Of a stretch of DNA of 35,373 nt, positions 25,660-34,401 are shown in pieces (within the stretch, counting starts at the first letter, position 1; every line of letters begins with the position of its first letter). The notes below the pieces were generated by a model. It had not been told where the DNA came from, searched no databases, and saw only the letters and a program-made list of their open reading frames with translations. The DNA lies in contig CAZTZY010000020.1 in assembly GCA_964617765.1 (NCBI GenBank), positions 1 to 35,373 of the forward strand, in the 5' to 3' direction. The DNA comes from CAZTZY01 sp964617765 (GTDB lineage: Bacteria; Pseudomonadota; Gammaproteobacteria; Pseudomonadales; DT-91). The position numbers and the translations under genes are program-made.

Positions 25660-26433
25660 CTAATACTTTACCGGCACCCACGGCTGTATCATTTTTTTAG
25701 CGCTAAACCGCTGCCTGCGCTCTTTCACAGGCCATATCTGCTCTGGCCAGGTTTCAGGCCAAACACCATTCGCACGCCCCAGCGGCAATGAAAACTCTAT
25801 ATTGATCACCACCGCATACTCAGCACTGTCATCAAAATGCGGCATCGCTGCCAGTATCGTTTCGCGCGGTATATACCAATTAATATCCGACTTACCATCA
25901 CCCAGATAAAAACTGTTTGACGTAATCTCAAATTTTTTCGCCGCGTCATCCACCAGAAACAACGTCAGGATATACGAACCCGCATGGCCTGCACTAAACT
26001 CCGGAATCACATCCACATCGCGGCCATTGCCATTCTTTTGCAACAACACATCCACAAGCACCACAGGCCCTGTGTTATATGCGGCTTTCAACTTTTGCAA
26101 TTCCGCCACATCTTCACGCTGCACACCCGCAACCAACACCCGGCAATTTTCCCTGCTATAACCCCAACTGGAAGAAAACAGGGAATAATTGCGATAAACC
26201 CGATCACACAAGGAAATATCACGGAATTCAGTCGCTACCTTTTGATAGCACGCCGACCTGCCCCAGTAAGCGCCATAACCCTCAGGGTTCAGCCACATTC
26301 CTGAATGCGATTCAAAGGCCGGAATCGCTTCACACTCTGCAATACCCGATTGCAAACGCTCGTTATACGACGCCAGCGCTGAAGCAGAACCCAACAACAA
26401 AATGACAATATATAAAACCTTGAACGCTTTCAT
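25660..26433 (-). CDS. Exported hypothetical protein (257 aa)
   Basis: A signal peptide (MKAFKVLYIVILLLGSASALA, about residues 1-21) precedes a mature part with four Cys in its first half (ECEAI, SACYQK, LCDRVYR, NCRVL), possibly two disulfides. The second half is beta-rich (VVLVDVLLQKN, SYILTLFLVDD, YAVVINIEFSLP), suggesting a carbohydrate- or ligand-binding beta sandwich. No family is recognised. It is transcribed alone between REP-rich spacers. Confidence 0.7.
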   Translation of the reverse strand: MKAFKVLYIVILLLGSASALASYNERLQSGIAECEAIPAFESHSGMWLNPEGYGAYWGRSACYQKVATEFRDISLCDRVYRNYSLFSSSWGYSRENCRVLVAGVQREDVAELQKLKAAYNTGPVVLVDVLLQKNGNGRDVDVIPEFSAGHAGSYILTLFLVDDAAKKFEITSNSFYLGDGKSDINWYIPRETILAAMPHFDDSAEYAVVINIEFSLPLGRANGVWPETWPEQIWPVKERRQRFSAKKMIQPWVPVKY

Positions 26434-26562
26434 AGCACCACTCTATGCAAAAACATAATCTGCTGATTACATGGCCCACGTGTTTAAACAGTATTGCCCA
26501 ACATCGCGATACTTACATTCATATTTTAAATAATGCAACCCGCACGAACACACTGCAGCAAA

Positions 26563-26715
26563 ATCGCGCCAAAGTGGCGCTCCTACAATTCCACTCGTAG
26601 GAGCGGTTCATAACCGCGACCAGCCCTCAACTCCGCCATGCACCCTGTACGGGCGATTCATGAATCGCCCCTATGCCACATCAACCCCACGTACGAACGG
26701 TTCTTAACCGCGACC
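26563..26715. repeat. REP pair A/B and composite D/B
   Basis: The 306-base space 26434-26739 has no gene. At 26563-26622 lie two head-to-head REPs: stem GCGCCA-AAG-TGGCGC (26566-26580) and stem GCGGTT-CAT-AACCGC (26603-26617), both with GTAGGAGCG flanks. At 26646-26715 a perfect 20-base palindrome GGGCGATTCATGAATCGCCC (26651-26670) is followed by a worn B stem. The second composite matches 34944-35010 almost base for base. Confidence 0.85.
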
Positions 26716-26739
26716 AACCTTTAATTACAACACCCACAC

Positions 26740-27063
26740 TCAGCCGCGCACCTTCTCCCTTCTGAACGCCGCCATCAAACTGGCAAAATCCTCACCGGCT
26801 TCGTATTTCTTGCGCAAATCATACTCACACCACACCCACTCAATGTTCTGGTCTTCCGGCAAATCCGAAGGCGGTGGCGCGGGCACATCGGTTTTGTAAC
26901 ACCAGTGCGGAGTAAAACCGCCCATTGCATCATTACCGCCAGTGCTCCAGAACATACGCAGGATTTTGGTTTCCTGCCCCCAAAAATGCCGTGCCGATGG
27001 ATGCGGCGGCTGCAATATAGCTACTTCACCTATGCTGAATTTTGGAGAAGGAATGTCTGACAT
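26740..27063 (-). CDS. Hypothetical protein (107 aa)
   Basis: This acidic, Trp- and Pro-rich protein has segments FSIGEVAILQPPHP, HFWGQETKIL and IEWVWCEYDLRKKYEAGEDFASLM. It is probably a small beta-barrel-like domain with a C-terminal helix (the first strand recalls SH3-like folds; inference only). There is no signal peptide. It is flanked on both sides by REP elements. No family is recognised. Confidence 0.6.
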   Translation of the reverse strand: MSDIPSPKFSIGEVAILQPPHPSARHFWGQETKILRMFWSTGGNDAMGGFTPHWCYKTDVPAPPPSDLPEDQNIEWVWCEYDLRKKYEAGEDFASLMAAFRREKVRG

Positions 27064-27166
27064 AATCGTCTACCTCTCTTATGGCAACGAATGCGTAAAA
27101 ATATCACGTAGCGCCACTGCCTGTTTTTGTTATTAAGTAACTACAATCCGCAACTACACAACAGCA

Positions 27167-27378
27167 TCGCGCCAAAGTGGCGCTCCTACAAATTCACATC
27201 CGTAGGAGCGGTTCTTAACCGCGACCCACCACACATTTCATCCGCACCCGCATCAAACATCGCGCCAAAGTGGCGCTCCTACAAATTCACACCTGTAGGA
27301 GCGGTTCTTAACCGCGACCCACCACCACACATGACATTCGCACCCACATCAAACATCGCGCCAAAGTGGCGCTCCTAC
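27167..27378. repeat. Tandem REP array (A-B, A-B, A)
   Basis: A composite unit of 93-96 bases, starting at 27167, 27260 and 27356, is repeated. Each unit has an A stem GCGCCA-AAG-TGGCGC and a B stem GCGGTT-CTT-AACCGC in inverted orientation, joined by AAATTCACA. The third copy is cut off after A, and its linker forms the 3' end of the DUF3293 gene. It is not a CRISPR array: the spacers are near-identical and the units are palindromic. Confidence 0.88.
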
Positions 27379-27382
27379 AAAT

Positions 27383-27814
27383 TCACACCCGATACTCGCT
27401 GGCCAACACCAGCCTCACCTTTTTAGCCAACTCACAAAACACATACGCATTTTGTCCATACTGGCTCGCCAGCGTATCGGCCTGCTGCTGATCATTCACC
27501 AACACCCAATAGCTCATTTCCCTGTGCCACTCGCCGGCATCATCCTCACCATATCCGGGAATCGCCTGCAAACCCAACGCATCAAGGCTTGCCTGAAAAC
27601 GCTCATGCCGTTGTGCATTCTCCTCCACCGAGAGCGGATCGCTGAACGGGTTTTCTGGCGTAATCAACGCTGCACACACCCTGCCCGCCTGTTGCAACAA
27701 CTTATCCAACTCGGGATTAAAGGCACCTACCCGCAATTCAACGGGCGGGTTAGATTCCACACAATATTTTGCTGCCGTATAGGCGCTCACTAACACATCA
27801 CTTATATTTTGCAT
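27383..27814 (-). CDS. DUF3293 family protein
   Basis: It has 143 residues from the ATG at 27814 (MQNISDVLVSAY), preceded by AGGGA; a longer frame adds 18 unconvincing residues. It contains ELRVGAFNPELDKLLQQAG, ITPENPFSDPLSVEENAQRHERF and GYGEDDAGEWHREMSYWVL, the ordered motifs of DUF3293. The usual AYGQN-type end is present as SQYGQNAYVFCEL. The final residues and the TGA stop are read from the linker of the adjacent REP array, so the natural C-terminus may have been changed slightly. Function unknown. Confidence 0.85.
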   Translation of the reverse strand: MQNISDVLVSAYTAAKYCVESNPPVELRVGAFNPELDKLLQQAGRVCAALITPENPFSDPLSVEENAQRHERFQASLDALGLQAIPGYGEDDAGEWHREMSYWVLVNDQQQADTLASQYGQNAYVFCELAKKVRLVLASEYRV

Positions 27815-28114
27815 TTTTTCATCCCTATTCATTACGGAGATACATCTATCGCCGACACCCGGATTCAATCACGTTTGCGCGTTTTCAGCCAATACTGCCC
27901 GCAAACCCTGTTCGGCATTCCAGCAACATTAAACGCTGGCATATGCGGGAACAGGAAACTTCCGCCTGTTGATGCAGACATTCAGGCCAACCGCATAAAT
28001 CTGTAATAAACTGGCCTGAAAACCTCTAATGCCTGATTTTTAATAGAAAACATCAGCCAATCCGGCTTTTGGTTAAATGGCTGTTCATTACCATTATAGA
28101 CTATATTAACATTA

Positions 28115-28153
28115 AATAATGTCATTGACATAAATAAATGTTGACGTTATTCA
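28115..28153 (+). promoter_or_regulatory. Candidate promoter and operator of MerR-like gene
   Basis: TTGACA (28125-28130), a 17-base spacer and TATTCA (28148-28153) form a plausible sigma-70 promoter. An inverted repeat AATAATGTCA (28115-28124) and TGACGTTATT (28142-28151) brackets it, with one mismatch. A regulator bound there would cover the promoter, consistent with autoregulation. The rest of the space 27815-28114 holds no gene that I can support. Confidence 0.55.
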
Positions 28154-28176
28154 TTTCGCCTCCTAGGATTACAACC

Positions 28177-28869
28177 ATGAAGACATCAAATGACATTCTC
28201 AAACAATATTACGAATTCCTCGCCGACCCAAGCTGGGAAGGCTCTGCGGAAGTTTTGGCAGAAGTGGCTACCCGTTTTGGTATCGGCTTAGGCATCCTGG
28301 AAAACTCCAAGGAACTGACCGAGCGACTGGTGAGGGATTACGTGCAACGTGGCGTCATCGACAAACCTGAAAAAAAAGGCAAGGAAGCGATATACACCAC
28401 AAAGCATCTCGACCAGATTCTGGAAGCGCGCCAGTTAATTAATTCAGGATTCAAGCTACAGGCCCTTCCCGAGTTAATGCATTCAGCCAAAGTAGAAGCC
28501 ATGCGTCTTGTTCCCGATGATTTGGCATCTCCAGACAAAGTGTCGGCAGCGATGTCAGCATTCAAAGACATCAAGACGCAATACCGCCAGGGCAAAATGG
28601 CCTCCCCATACCAACAACCGTTATTGGGTACGCCCAGTATGGGTGTGAAACCGAAAAGCAGTGACCTGGCACAATATGTCAATGAAGCGCCTCGTCAATA
28701 TAAGCTCAGGGGAAATCTGGATGAAAATGCCATTCACCAGAAACGCTTTGAGTTGTTGAAAGGTATACAGCTCGTTATTGATGAAGGCGCGGCACAAACA
28801 TTAAGCGAAGACGAAATAGCAACATTGCTTGAAGCAATAGAACGCATTATCCGGCAAGAAAATCACTAA
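28177..28869 (+). CDS. MerR-like transcriptional regulator
   Basis: It has 230 residues from the ATG at 28177 with TAGGA upstream. Residues about 40-95 contain a winged-helix MerR-type motif: LTERLVRDYVQRGVIDKPEKK, then AIYTTKHLDQILEARQLINSG. The C-terminal part is helical with no Cys, so a metal-sensing type is unlikely. It precedes the VWA gene by 16 bases, so it probably controls that operon. The inverted repeat over the promoter is its likely site. Confidence 0.85.
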   Translation: MKTSNDILKQYYEFLADPSWEGSAEVLAEVATRFGIGLGILENSKELTERLVRDYVQRGVIDKPEKKGKEAIYTTKHLDQILEARQLINSGFKLQALPELMHSAKVEAMRLVPDDLASPDKVSAAMSAFKDIKTQYRQGKMASPYQQPLLGTPSMGVKPKSSDLAQYVNEAPRQYKLRGNLDENAIHQKRFELLKGIQLVIDEGAAQTLSEDEIATLLEAIERIIRQENH

Positions 28870-28885
28870 TAAAAAGGGGTAGATC

Positions 28886-30199
28886 ATGAACAATGTCACC
28901 GTGTTGGTCGAGGCAGAAAAATCAGCGATGTTGTTGGGGCACCCTAACAAGATTAACGCGCTGGTAAAAGTTCAGGTGAATAACCATTGCCGGCCTGACG
29001 ATGAACAGGTACCGATCAACCTGGCCATAGTGATTGACCGGTCGGGGTCGATGAGCGGGGCATCACTGGATCAGGCAAAATTGTGTGCAGAATTAATTGT
29101 CGATGGGCTCAGACCCATCGATACACTGGCTATCATTGCCTTTAGTAACGAGGTTGATGAGGTATGGCCCATTCAACCGGTAACGAATAAAGCAGAAATC
29201 AAAAAACAAATACAATCCATTCATGCGACTGGCGATACGAATTTGCACGGAGGCTGGCTTGAAGGCGTAGCCCAACTGGTTAATGTGCATGAAGAAGGCA
29301 GTTTATCGCGTGTCATTGTATTGTCTGATGGTTTGGCCAACAAGGGAGAATTATCTCTCGATGAAATTACCCGTCAATGCCAACGCATGGCAGCAACCGG
29401 CATCACCACATCAACGTGTGGTGTCGGTGAACGTTTTTCCGAACGCTTTCTCACTGCCATGGCAGAATCGGGTGAAGGTAATAGTTATTATGGCGAATTG
29501 GCCGAAGATTTGTCCGATACCTTTCTGGAAGAGCTGTCATTGCTGAAGCATACCTACGCCAAAGAAGTTGTCTTGAAGGTAAATCCCTTGGCTGATGTAA
29601 AAATAAAACTGTTGAACGGATACAAAAACCTGACTAACCATTCTTATCAATTGCCCAACCTGGCATGGGGCGCTGAAGCCTGGGCCCTGCTGGAAATAAG
29701 CACCAATAAACCGGTCACTGCCAGTGAAGTGATAGATATCGTTACTGTTACAACTCACTTTACCTCTTTACATGATGGTCAAACACACTCAATGTCAGCC
29801 ACCTTAAATTTAGGGGCACTCCATGAAGCGGCCTTTAGTGCGCTGGCGGTTAACGAAGAAGTGAGGGAACGTTTACAGGAACTCGAAGTGGCAGAAGTGA
29901 ATCGGGAAGCACGTATTTTGGCACAACAAGGCCGCTGGCAAGATGTAGAAGCCTTGATAGAAAAATATAAAGCACTGATGGCTGATAGCGACTGGCTAGT
30001 GATAAAACTCGAAGCCTTGGCTGAACTCGCCAAACGCAGGAACAAAGAACAGTTTTCCAAGGAAGCCTATTACAGTGAACTTAAAATGCAGAAGCGCCTG
30101 AAAACAGCGAATGAATATAAACAGTATTCAGTGGAAGAGGAAATGAGTATCCCGGAATTCTTGCGCCGCAAGCAGGCGCAGGGCAAAAAGATTTTATGA
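28886..30199 (+). CDS. Cytosolic VWA-domain protein with full MIDAS
   Basis: The protein has 437 residues. The von Willebrand A domain begins near residue 45 with IVIDRSGSMSG (DxSxS at 51-55). TGDTNLHGG (MIDAS Thr) and VLSDGLANKGE (MIDAS Asp) follow, so metal coordination is intact. There is no signal peptide. A beta-rich domain and a charged helical C-terminus follow (about 320-437). It has an AAGGGGT ribosome-binding site. VWA proteins usually assemble with chaperone-like ATPases or ligands; none is in the window. With the MerR regulator it forms a two-gene unit. Confidence 0.88.
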   Translation: MNNVTVLVEAEKSAMLLGHPNKINALVKVQVNNHCRPDDEQVPINLAIVIDRSGSMSGASLDQAKLCAELIVDGLRPIDTLAIIAFSNEVDEVWPIQPVTNKAEIKKQIQSIHATGDTNLHGGWLEGVAQLVNVHEEGSLSRVIVLSDGLANKGELSLDEITRQCQRMAATGITTSTCGVGERFSERFLTAMAESGEGNSYYGELAEDLSDTFLEELSLLKHTYAKEVVLKVNPLADVKIKLLNGYKNLTNHSYQLPNLAWGAEAWALLEISTNKPVTASEVIDIVTVTTHFTSLHDGQTHSMSATLNLGALHEAAFSALAVNEEVRERLQELEVAEVNREARILAQQGRWQDVEALIEKYKALMADSDWLVIKLEALAELAKRRNKEQFSKEAYYSELKMQKRLKTANEYKQYSVEEEMSIPEFLRRKQAQGKKIL

Positions 30200-30294
30200 T
30201 GGCATTACCGGCTTGGGTATTTTGTTAAGAGCGCGCAAAAGGCAGTAAGACTTCCAGGCATTAACTTCACGTCAATGTTCCAAGGAGAAGAGTC

Positions 30295-31161
30295 ATGAGC
30301 AAACCTACAGATGATACGCCGTGCAAGGAAACACCAATAAAAAAGTTAAGTCTTTTAGGAAAGATGGAAGCTCAACTCCATGCTGATTTAACGGCGATGG
30401 GAGCAAGCCATACAATTGAAAGAGGATCGTCAGGATCAAGTGTCAGAATAATCATCAACCCTCGTCGGCACCAACCACCACCTGACAGAACCCCTGAACC
30501 CCGGAAATTCTTGCCAGAAGAAAAACCGGATACCAACAGACTATTCGATGTGTCAGATGAGTCCGACGAATCTGTTAATGGCGCCAATATTCAGAACACC
30601 GTCATTAAACTGCAAGATTTTGCCTACCTAACATTCAAACAAAGTATTCACCATCCATTTGCCGAAAGCCGGCTCAAAGGCGAAGCAGTGTCGGCCATTC
30701 TCAATATCCAGGATCAGGATTCGCTGGATAAAGCCCGGGTCAGTGCCATCAGCATGGTTCTATTCTTATCGAACATTGCGGTTTATCAACACATTGGCAC
30801 TACCTATTCTGATCAGGAATTACCTCTACAAGCGATGGAGCAAGTCATATCCCATTGCAACAACATCTTCGATGCATTGGCTGGATTTGAATGCATACAA
30901 CAAACTGATTTACCTGAATATGCCACAGGCCTCTACTTTGCGAAATGGCGGGAAAGATATCAGGAATCATTTCTCACATCTGAACCACAACATGTGAAAA
31001 TAAATCTCATCAAAACCTTTTTCCAGCAATCCACATTTGCTTACGACAATGAACCCGCAATCAATACCACCCCGGAACTCATATTGTTTTTCGGAGAAGA
31101 TGTTTTTGACAATTACCGAATCCGCTTGCGCAACTTGCTGGGCGAGAATGTTTTACCTTAG
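30295..31161 (+). CDS. Unknown 288-residue protein
   Basis: AAGGAG precedes the ATG. The first 90 residues are polar and low-complexity (PPPDRTPEPRKFLPEEKPDT), probably disordered, with a short IIINPRR strand. The remainder (about 100-288) is mostly helical (DSLDKARVSAISMVLFLSNIA, then NIFDALAGFECIQQ). There is no signal peptide. It follows the VWA gene by 95 bases. The stop TAG (31159-31161) lies at the start of a MITE-like repeat. The family is not recognised; association with the VWA protein is inferred from position. Confidence 0.65.
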   Translation: MSKPTDDTPCKETPIKKLSLLGKMEAQLHADLTAMGASHTIERGSSGSSVRIIINPRRHQPPPDRTPEPRKFLPEEKPDTNRLFDVSDESDESVNGANIQNTVIKLQDFAYLTFKQSIHHPFAESRLKGEAVSAILNIQDQDSLDKARVSAISMVLFLSNIAVYQHIGTTYSDQELPLQAMEQVISHCNNIFDALAGFECIQQTDLPEYATGLYFAKWRERYQESFLTSEPQHVKINLIKTFFQQSTFAYDNEPAINTTPELILFFGEDVFDNYRIRLRNLLGENVLP

Positions 31162-31275
31162 GAATCTCTGAATAACTGTCATTTCGAACGCAGTGAGAAA
31201 TCTTACTACTTGAATTAAAAGGATTCTTCACTGCGCTCAGAATGACAAAAGGGAGTTATTCAGAGTCTCCCTTAA
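31157..31275. repeat. MITE-like palindromic element, copy 3 (short form)
   Basis: About 118 bases, with CTCTGAATAACT at the left and AGTTATTCAGAG at the right (31254-31265) and the same subterminal arms as copy 2, but without about 22 inner bases. Its left end coincides with the stop codon of the preceding gene. Confidence 0.85.
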
Positions 31276-31356
31276 TTCATTTCCAGATCGAGGCAATGAA
31301 TGGCTTTATCAATACGTTAGATCATTTCAAACAATAAACCTTGCGAGGGTATTATT

Positions 31357-31737
31357 ATGAAGACTAACCAAATGTACGAAGAGCAAGCAAAAAACTGGAT
31401 CACCAGCGGGCGCCCGGTCAATTTACTGATGTCAGATGTGCCATTGGCGGCACTGCGTTGCTGGCACACAACCCACATATATCAAAAAACACCTGATATC
31501 AGCCCTGCCATTGCAGAGTATCTCGCCGCATGCGAAGCCATTCTGCCTGAAAACTGGTATTTCAAGGTAATGTGTCAACGATACTATTGTGCAGGCTGTG
31601 GCGACACCTACAAGATCAGTAACCTGAGTATCTGTACGCGATGCCACGATGTGTATTGCCCCAAATGTGCCAACCTTGGAGTAAATAGTGGAAATGGTTT
31701 TAGTCACTGCCGTTGTGGGGGCGAGTTAGTAGGTTAA
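31357..31737 (+). CDS. Multi-CxxC zinc-ribbon-like protein
   Basis: The protein has 126 residues. The first half is helical (SPAIAEYLAACEAIL). The second half is a dense metal-binding module: CQRYYCAGCGD, ICTRCHDVYCPKC and HCRCGG, enough Cys/His for two zinc sites. It resembles treble-clef or B-box-like zinc fingers found in protein-protein adaptors. It has an AGGGT site before the ATG. Two MITE-like elements in opposite orientation flank it, so it may have moved as a unit. Confidence 0.75.
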   Translation: MKTNQMYEEQAKNWITSGRPVNLLMSDVPLAALRCWHTTHIYQKTPDISPAIAEYLAACEAILPENWYFKVMCQRYYCAGCGDTYKISNLSICTRCHDVYCPKCANLGVNSGNGFSHCRCGGELVG

Positions 31738-31758
31738 AAACCATGGCACCTAACTTAT

Positions 31759-31920
31759 TAAGAAACCTCTGATCTGAATAACTCCCTTTTGTCATTCTGA
31801 ACCCTTCAGAAACTCAGGGTAAACTCCGTGAAGAATCTTTTTAATCTAATAGGTTAGATTTCTCACGGAGCCGGCGCTGAATCTGTATACGATTCAACAT
31901 GACAGTTATTCACAGGCTCC
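31759..31920. repeat. MITE-like element, copy 4 (degenerate, inverted)
   Basis: About 160 bases in the opposite orientation to copy 3. Its left end has CTGAATAACT with a three-base insertion and its right end AGTTATTCACAG (31904-31915) with one mismatch. Its inner arms match the reverse complement of copy 2, plus about 30 bases of unrelated sequence. It sits between the zinc-ribbon gene and the HDAC gene. Confidence 0.75.
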
Positions 31921-32002
31921 ATGAAAAAGTTGGCAAGCTAATGCCATCACCTAAATTCCACAGCTTTACCTGTTGCCTGTTGGCAACAAAGGGATAATCA
32001 CC

Positions 32003-32872
32003 ATGATAAAAACCATACCCGTCTATTACTGCAAAGACATGGATGTACCCGTTGAACAAAGCTCCCCCAGCGCACAAAAGCCGGGCAGGGCTGTCGCTGC
32101 CTGGCAAGAACTCGGCATTCCCCTAACGATAAAGCCAGTAAGGCCTGTATCAGCAGCCGTGCTGTGTTTGGCGCATCATTCTTACTATGTAGAAGATGTA
32201 TTGTCGTGTTCAATACCGAACGGCTTTGCATCCACCGATGAAGCCGTTAACCATTCACTACTTTACACCAACGGTTCATTTTGCATGGCGGCCTATCACG
32301 CACTAAAAACCCGCAGCGTAGCGGTATCACCCACCAGTGGTTTTCACCATGCCCACTATGGTTCAGGCGGTGCCTATTGTACGTTCAACGGGTTAATGGT
32401 AGCTGCACGGTTATTGCAAAAGCGCGGCTTGGCAAAAAAGATAGGCATCATCGATCTCGATATGCATTATGGCAATGGCACCGATGACATCATTGGCACT
32501 TTGCCAGAAGAGGAAAAACCCAAGCACTTTACCGGCGGAGCAAAATTGAGATCAGCAACTGATGTTCCCGAGTTTTTTGAAGAGCTGGCTGAAAAACTGG
32601 AATGGATGAAAGACTGCGATGTAATTTTCTACCAGGCCGGCGCCGACCCGCATATCAAAGATCCACTCGGCGGCTGGATGACAACCGAACAAATGGCCGA
32701 GCGCGATTTAATGGTGTTCAAGGCCTGCAAGGCAATGAATATCGGCGTGGCATGGAATCTGGCCGGGGGTTACCAAAACCACCCGGATGGCACCACCAAC
32801 TGGCCCGCCATACTGGAAATACATAACAATACCCTAAAGGCGTGCTGGGCGGTTTATGGCAATGCGCTGTAA
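32003..32872 (+). CDS. Histone-deacetylase-superfamily hydrolase
   Basis: It has 289 residues from the ATG at 32003, with AAAGGGA upstream. The HDAC fold motifs are complete: the His pair GFHHAHYG (115-116), LDMHYGNGT with the zinc ligands Asp153 and His155 (the next residue is Tyr, usually His), GADPHIKD (Asp215, third ligand) and LAGGY with the catalytic Tyr257. Bacterial members deacetylate polyamines, acetoin-related or protein substrates. The substrate is unknown here. It is transcribed alone after a repeat element. Confidence 0.92.
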   Translation: MIKTIPVYYCKDMDVPVEQSSPSAQKPGRAVAAWQELGIPLTIKPVRPVSAAVLCLAHHSYYVEDVLSCSIPNGFASTDEAVNHSLLYTNGSFCMAAYHALKTRSVAVSPTSGFHHAHYGSGGAYCTFNGLMVAARLLQKRGLAKKIGIIDLDMHYGNGTDDIIGTLPEEEKPKHFTGGAKLRSATDVPEFFEELAEKLEWMKDCDVIFYQAGADPHIKDPLGGWMTTEQMAERDLMVFKACKAMNIGVAWNLAGGYQNHPDGTTNWPAILEIHNNTLKACWAVYGNAL

Positions 32873-32957
32873 CCAGCGCTAACCGGCATTTAAAGTGCTA
32901 GTTGTTTTCTTTAGTGGGTGTCCCATCAGTGGCTGCTTCACAAGATTCCATCGCATG

Positions 32958-33104
32958 CTAGACAGCAGTCTGAAAATTCTCCCAACGGGCATAACCCAAA
33001 AGAACTTGCAGGTCGCGAGCGAACCAGAATTCTATGCCTTCAGCATCGGCACGCTGTACGGCCGTTTCAAGATTAAGCTGTAATGTTTGAAGTTGTTTAT
33101 CCAT
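32958..33104 (-). pseudogene. dinD: Truncated DinD-like N-terminal fragment
   Basis: Forty-eight residues from the ATG at 33104 include ADAEGIEFWFARDLQVLLGY and ARWENFQ. This is the typical start of DinD/BRO-N-type DNA-damage proteins, which normally continue for more than 200 residues. The frame stops (TAG) after FQTAV. So it is a remnant, probably of an accessory gene set that also left RhuM and DUF1016 nearby. Confidence 0.75.
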
Positions 33105-33129
33105 GTTATAGCTTCGCTGTATTTTTACG

Positions 33130-33288
33130 TCATTTCCCGATTGTATCGCCGTAACCCTGCTCAATTCTCGCCATTGCAGAAACCAGACCCTGCTCAGCCA
33201 TAGATTCCAAAATGGAACATAGGATTTTTGCACCCCATTTGGCCAAAGATGTTGTATTTACCTTGAGCGTAATAGTCAGAGGCATCAT
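33130..33288 (-). CDS. Possible small coupled ORF (52 aa)
   Basis: The ATG at 33288 overlaps the TGA of the DUF1016 gene (ATGA), a coupling arrangement. The product MMPLTITLKVNTT... is probably helical (ILESMAEQGLVSAMARIEQG). No family is recognised. It is either a real small gene or a leftover of a larger one. Low confidence. Confidence 0.35.
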   Translation of the reverse strand: MMPLTITLKVNTTSLAKWGAKILCSILESMAEQGLVSAMARIEQGYGDTIGK

Positions 33289-34401
33289 ACCCCCGCTTCC
33301 TTGAGCTGCTCATCGATAAACCGCTGCATCTCTTCTTTCTTTGGCAACTCGAGTTGGTACTTGGACACAAACAACTGGTTATCCATGCCCGCGAGAGCGT
33401 ATTCCACCAAGGCGTGATTTTTGTCGGTACACAGCAAAATGCCCACAGGCGGGTTATCGCCAGCGGTCATCATGTGTTGGCGATACCAGTTAATGTAGGT
33501 ATTGAGCTGGCCGATATTTTCGTGGCTAAAGCTGGCCAGTTTCAACTCCACCAGCACATGGCATTTCAATATGCGGTGATAGAACACCAGATCTACAAAG
33601 AAATATTCACCGCCTATATTGATGCGTTTTTGCCGCGCCTCGAAACAAAAGCCGTGGCCCAGTTCCAGCAAAAAATCTTGCAACTTTCCGGTGATTTGCA
33701 GCTCCAGATGTGATTCGCTCATAACCTCGGCGGGCTTCAGGCCGAGAAACTCAAACACATAGGGGTCGCGAATGTTCAGGGCGGTTTGTGTCTCTGCCCC
33801 TTGCCGTGCCAGATCGGTCAGCGCCTGCTTGTTGTGCGACAAACCCGAGCGTTGGTAATACAGGCTGGCGATCTGGCGTTTGAGTTCACGCACCGACCAA
33901 TTGCCGCTTATACAGGCGGTTTCGTAAAAGCGCCGTTGTGTATCATCGGGCAAGGCGACAAGTTCGGCAATGTGCGAAAACGAAAGCCAGGTGATCAGGA
34001 TTTGGCCGTCTGTCAGCCCAGCGGTGTTGTCTTGAATGCGGGAGACAGTGTCTCCCGTTTCCGGAATGGGCAGGCGTTGCAGCATTTCGGGAGGCAATGT
34101 CTCCCGAATGTGCGGGTAGGTTTGATAAAACTGGCGATAGCGGCGCAGCTCGNNNNNNNNNNNNNNNNNNNNNNNNNNNNNNNNNNNNNNNNNNNNNNNN
34201 NNNNNNNNNNNNNNNNNNNNNNNNNNNNNNNNNNNNNNNNNNNNNNNNNNNNAGCTCGTATTCGGCGATGTAGCAGCCAATCAGCCAGTTGCGCAGCGTG
34301 AGGCTGATATTCACAGCCCGGCCAGCCTGCGCCGTGAGTTCGCGGTGGGCGGCCTGAATGCTGGCAATCAGATCAACAAATGTATTGTTCAACGGCATCA
34401 T
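33285..34401 (-). CDS. DUF1016 (YhcG-type) PD-(D/E)XK nuclease-like protein, broken by gap
   Basis: The N-terminus (MMPLNNTFVDLIASIQAAHRE, to AEYE) and the C-terminal 289 residues lie on either side of the 100-N gap, so part of the N-terminal region is unknown. The two ends are out of frame over 100 Ns, which means only that the true gap length is not 100. The C-terminal domain has the nuclease-fold motif YFFVDLVFYHR followed by HVLVELKLASF (Asp and ExK positions). It overlaps the RhuM-like gene by four bases (ATGA). It is typically found with restriction and accessory genes. Confidence 0.85.
34153..34252. other. 100-N assembly gap
   Basis: Exactly 100 unknown bases, the conventional placeholder length. 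Both flanks carry AGCTCG, which hints at a repeat-collapse or short overlap in the assembly. Coordinates downstream are relative to this placeholder. Confidence 0.99.

Noticed and set aside
27167..27378. Regular array that might be CRISPR
   Set aside because: Units are inverted palindromic pairs and the spacers are near-identical; no cas gene is in the window.
27127..27426. Plus-strand open frame across the REP array (99 aa)
   Set aside because: Its translation is itself a direct repeat (IAPKWRSYKFT) generated by the palindromic REP units, not a protein family.
33285..34401. Frameshift in the DUF1016 gene
   Set aside because: The frame mismatch comes from the placeholder gap length of 100 Ns, which is not the real length.
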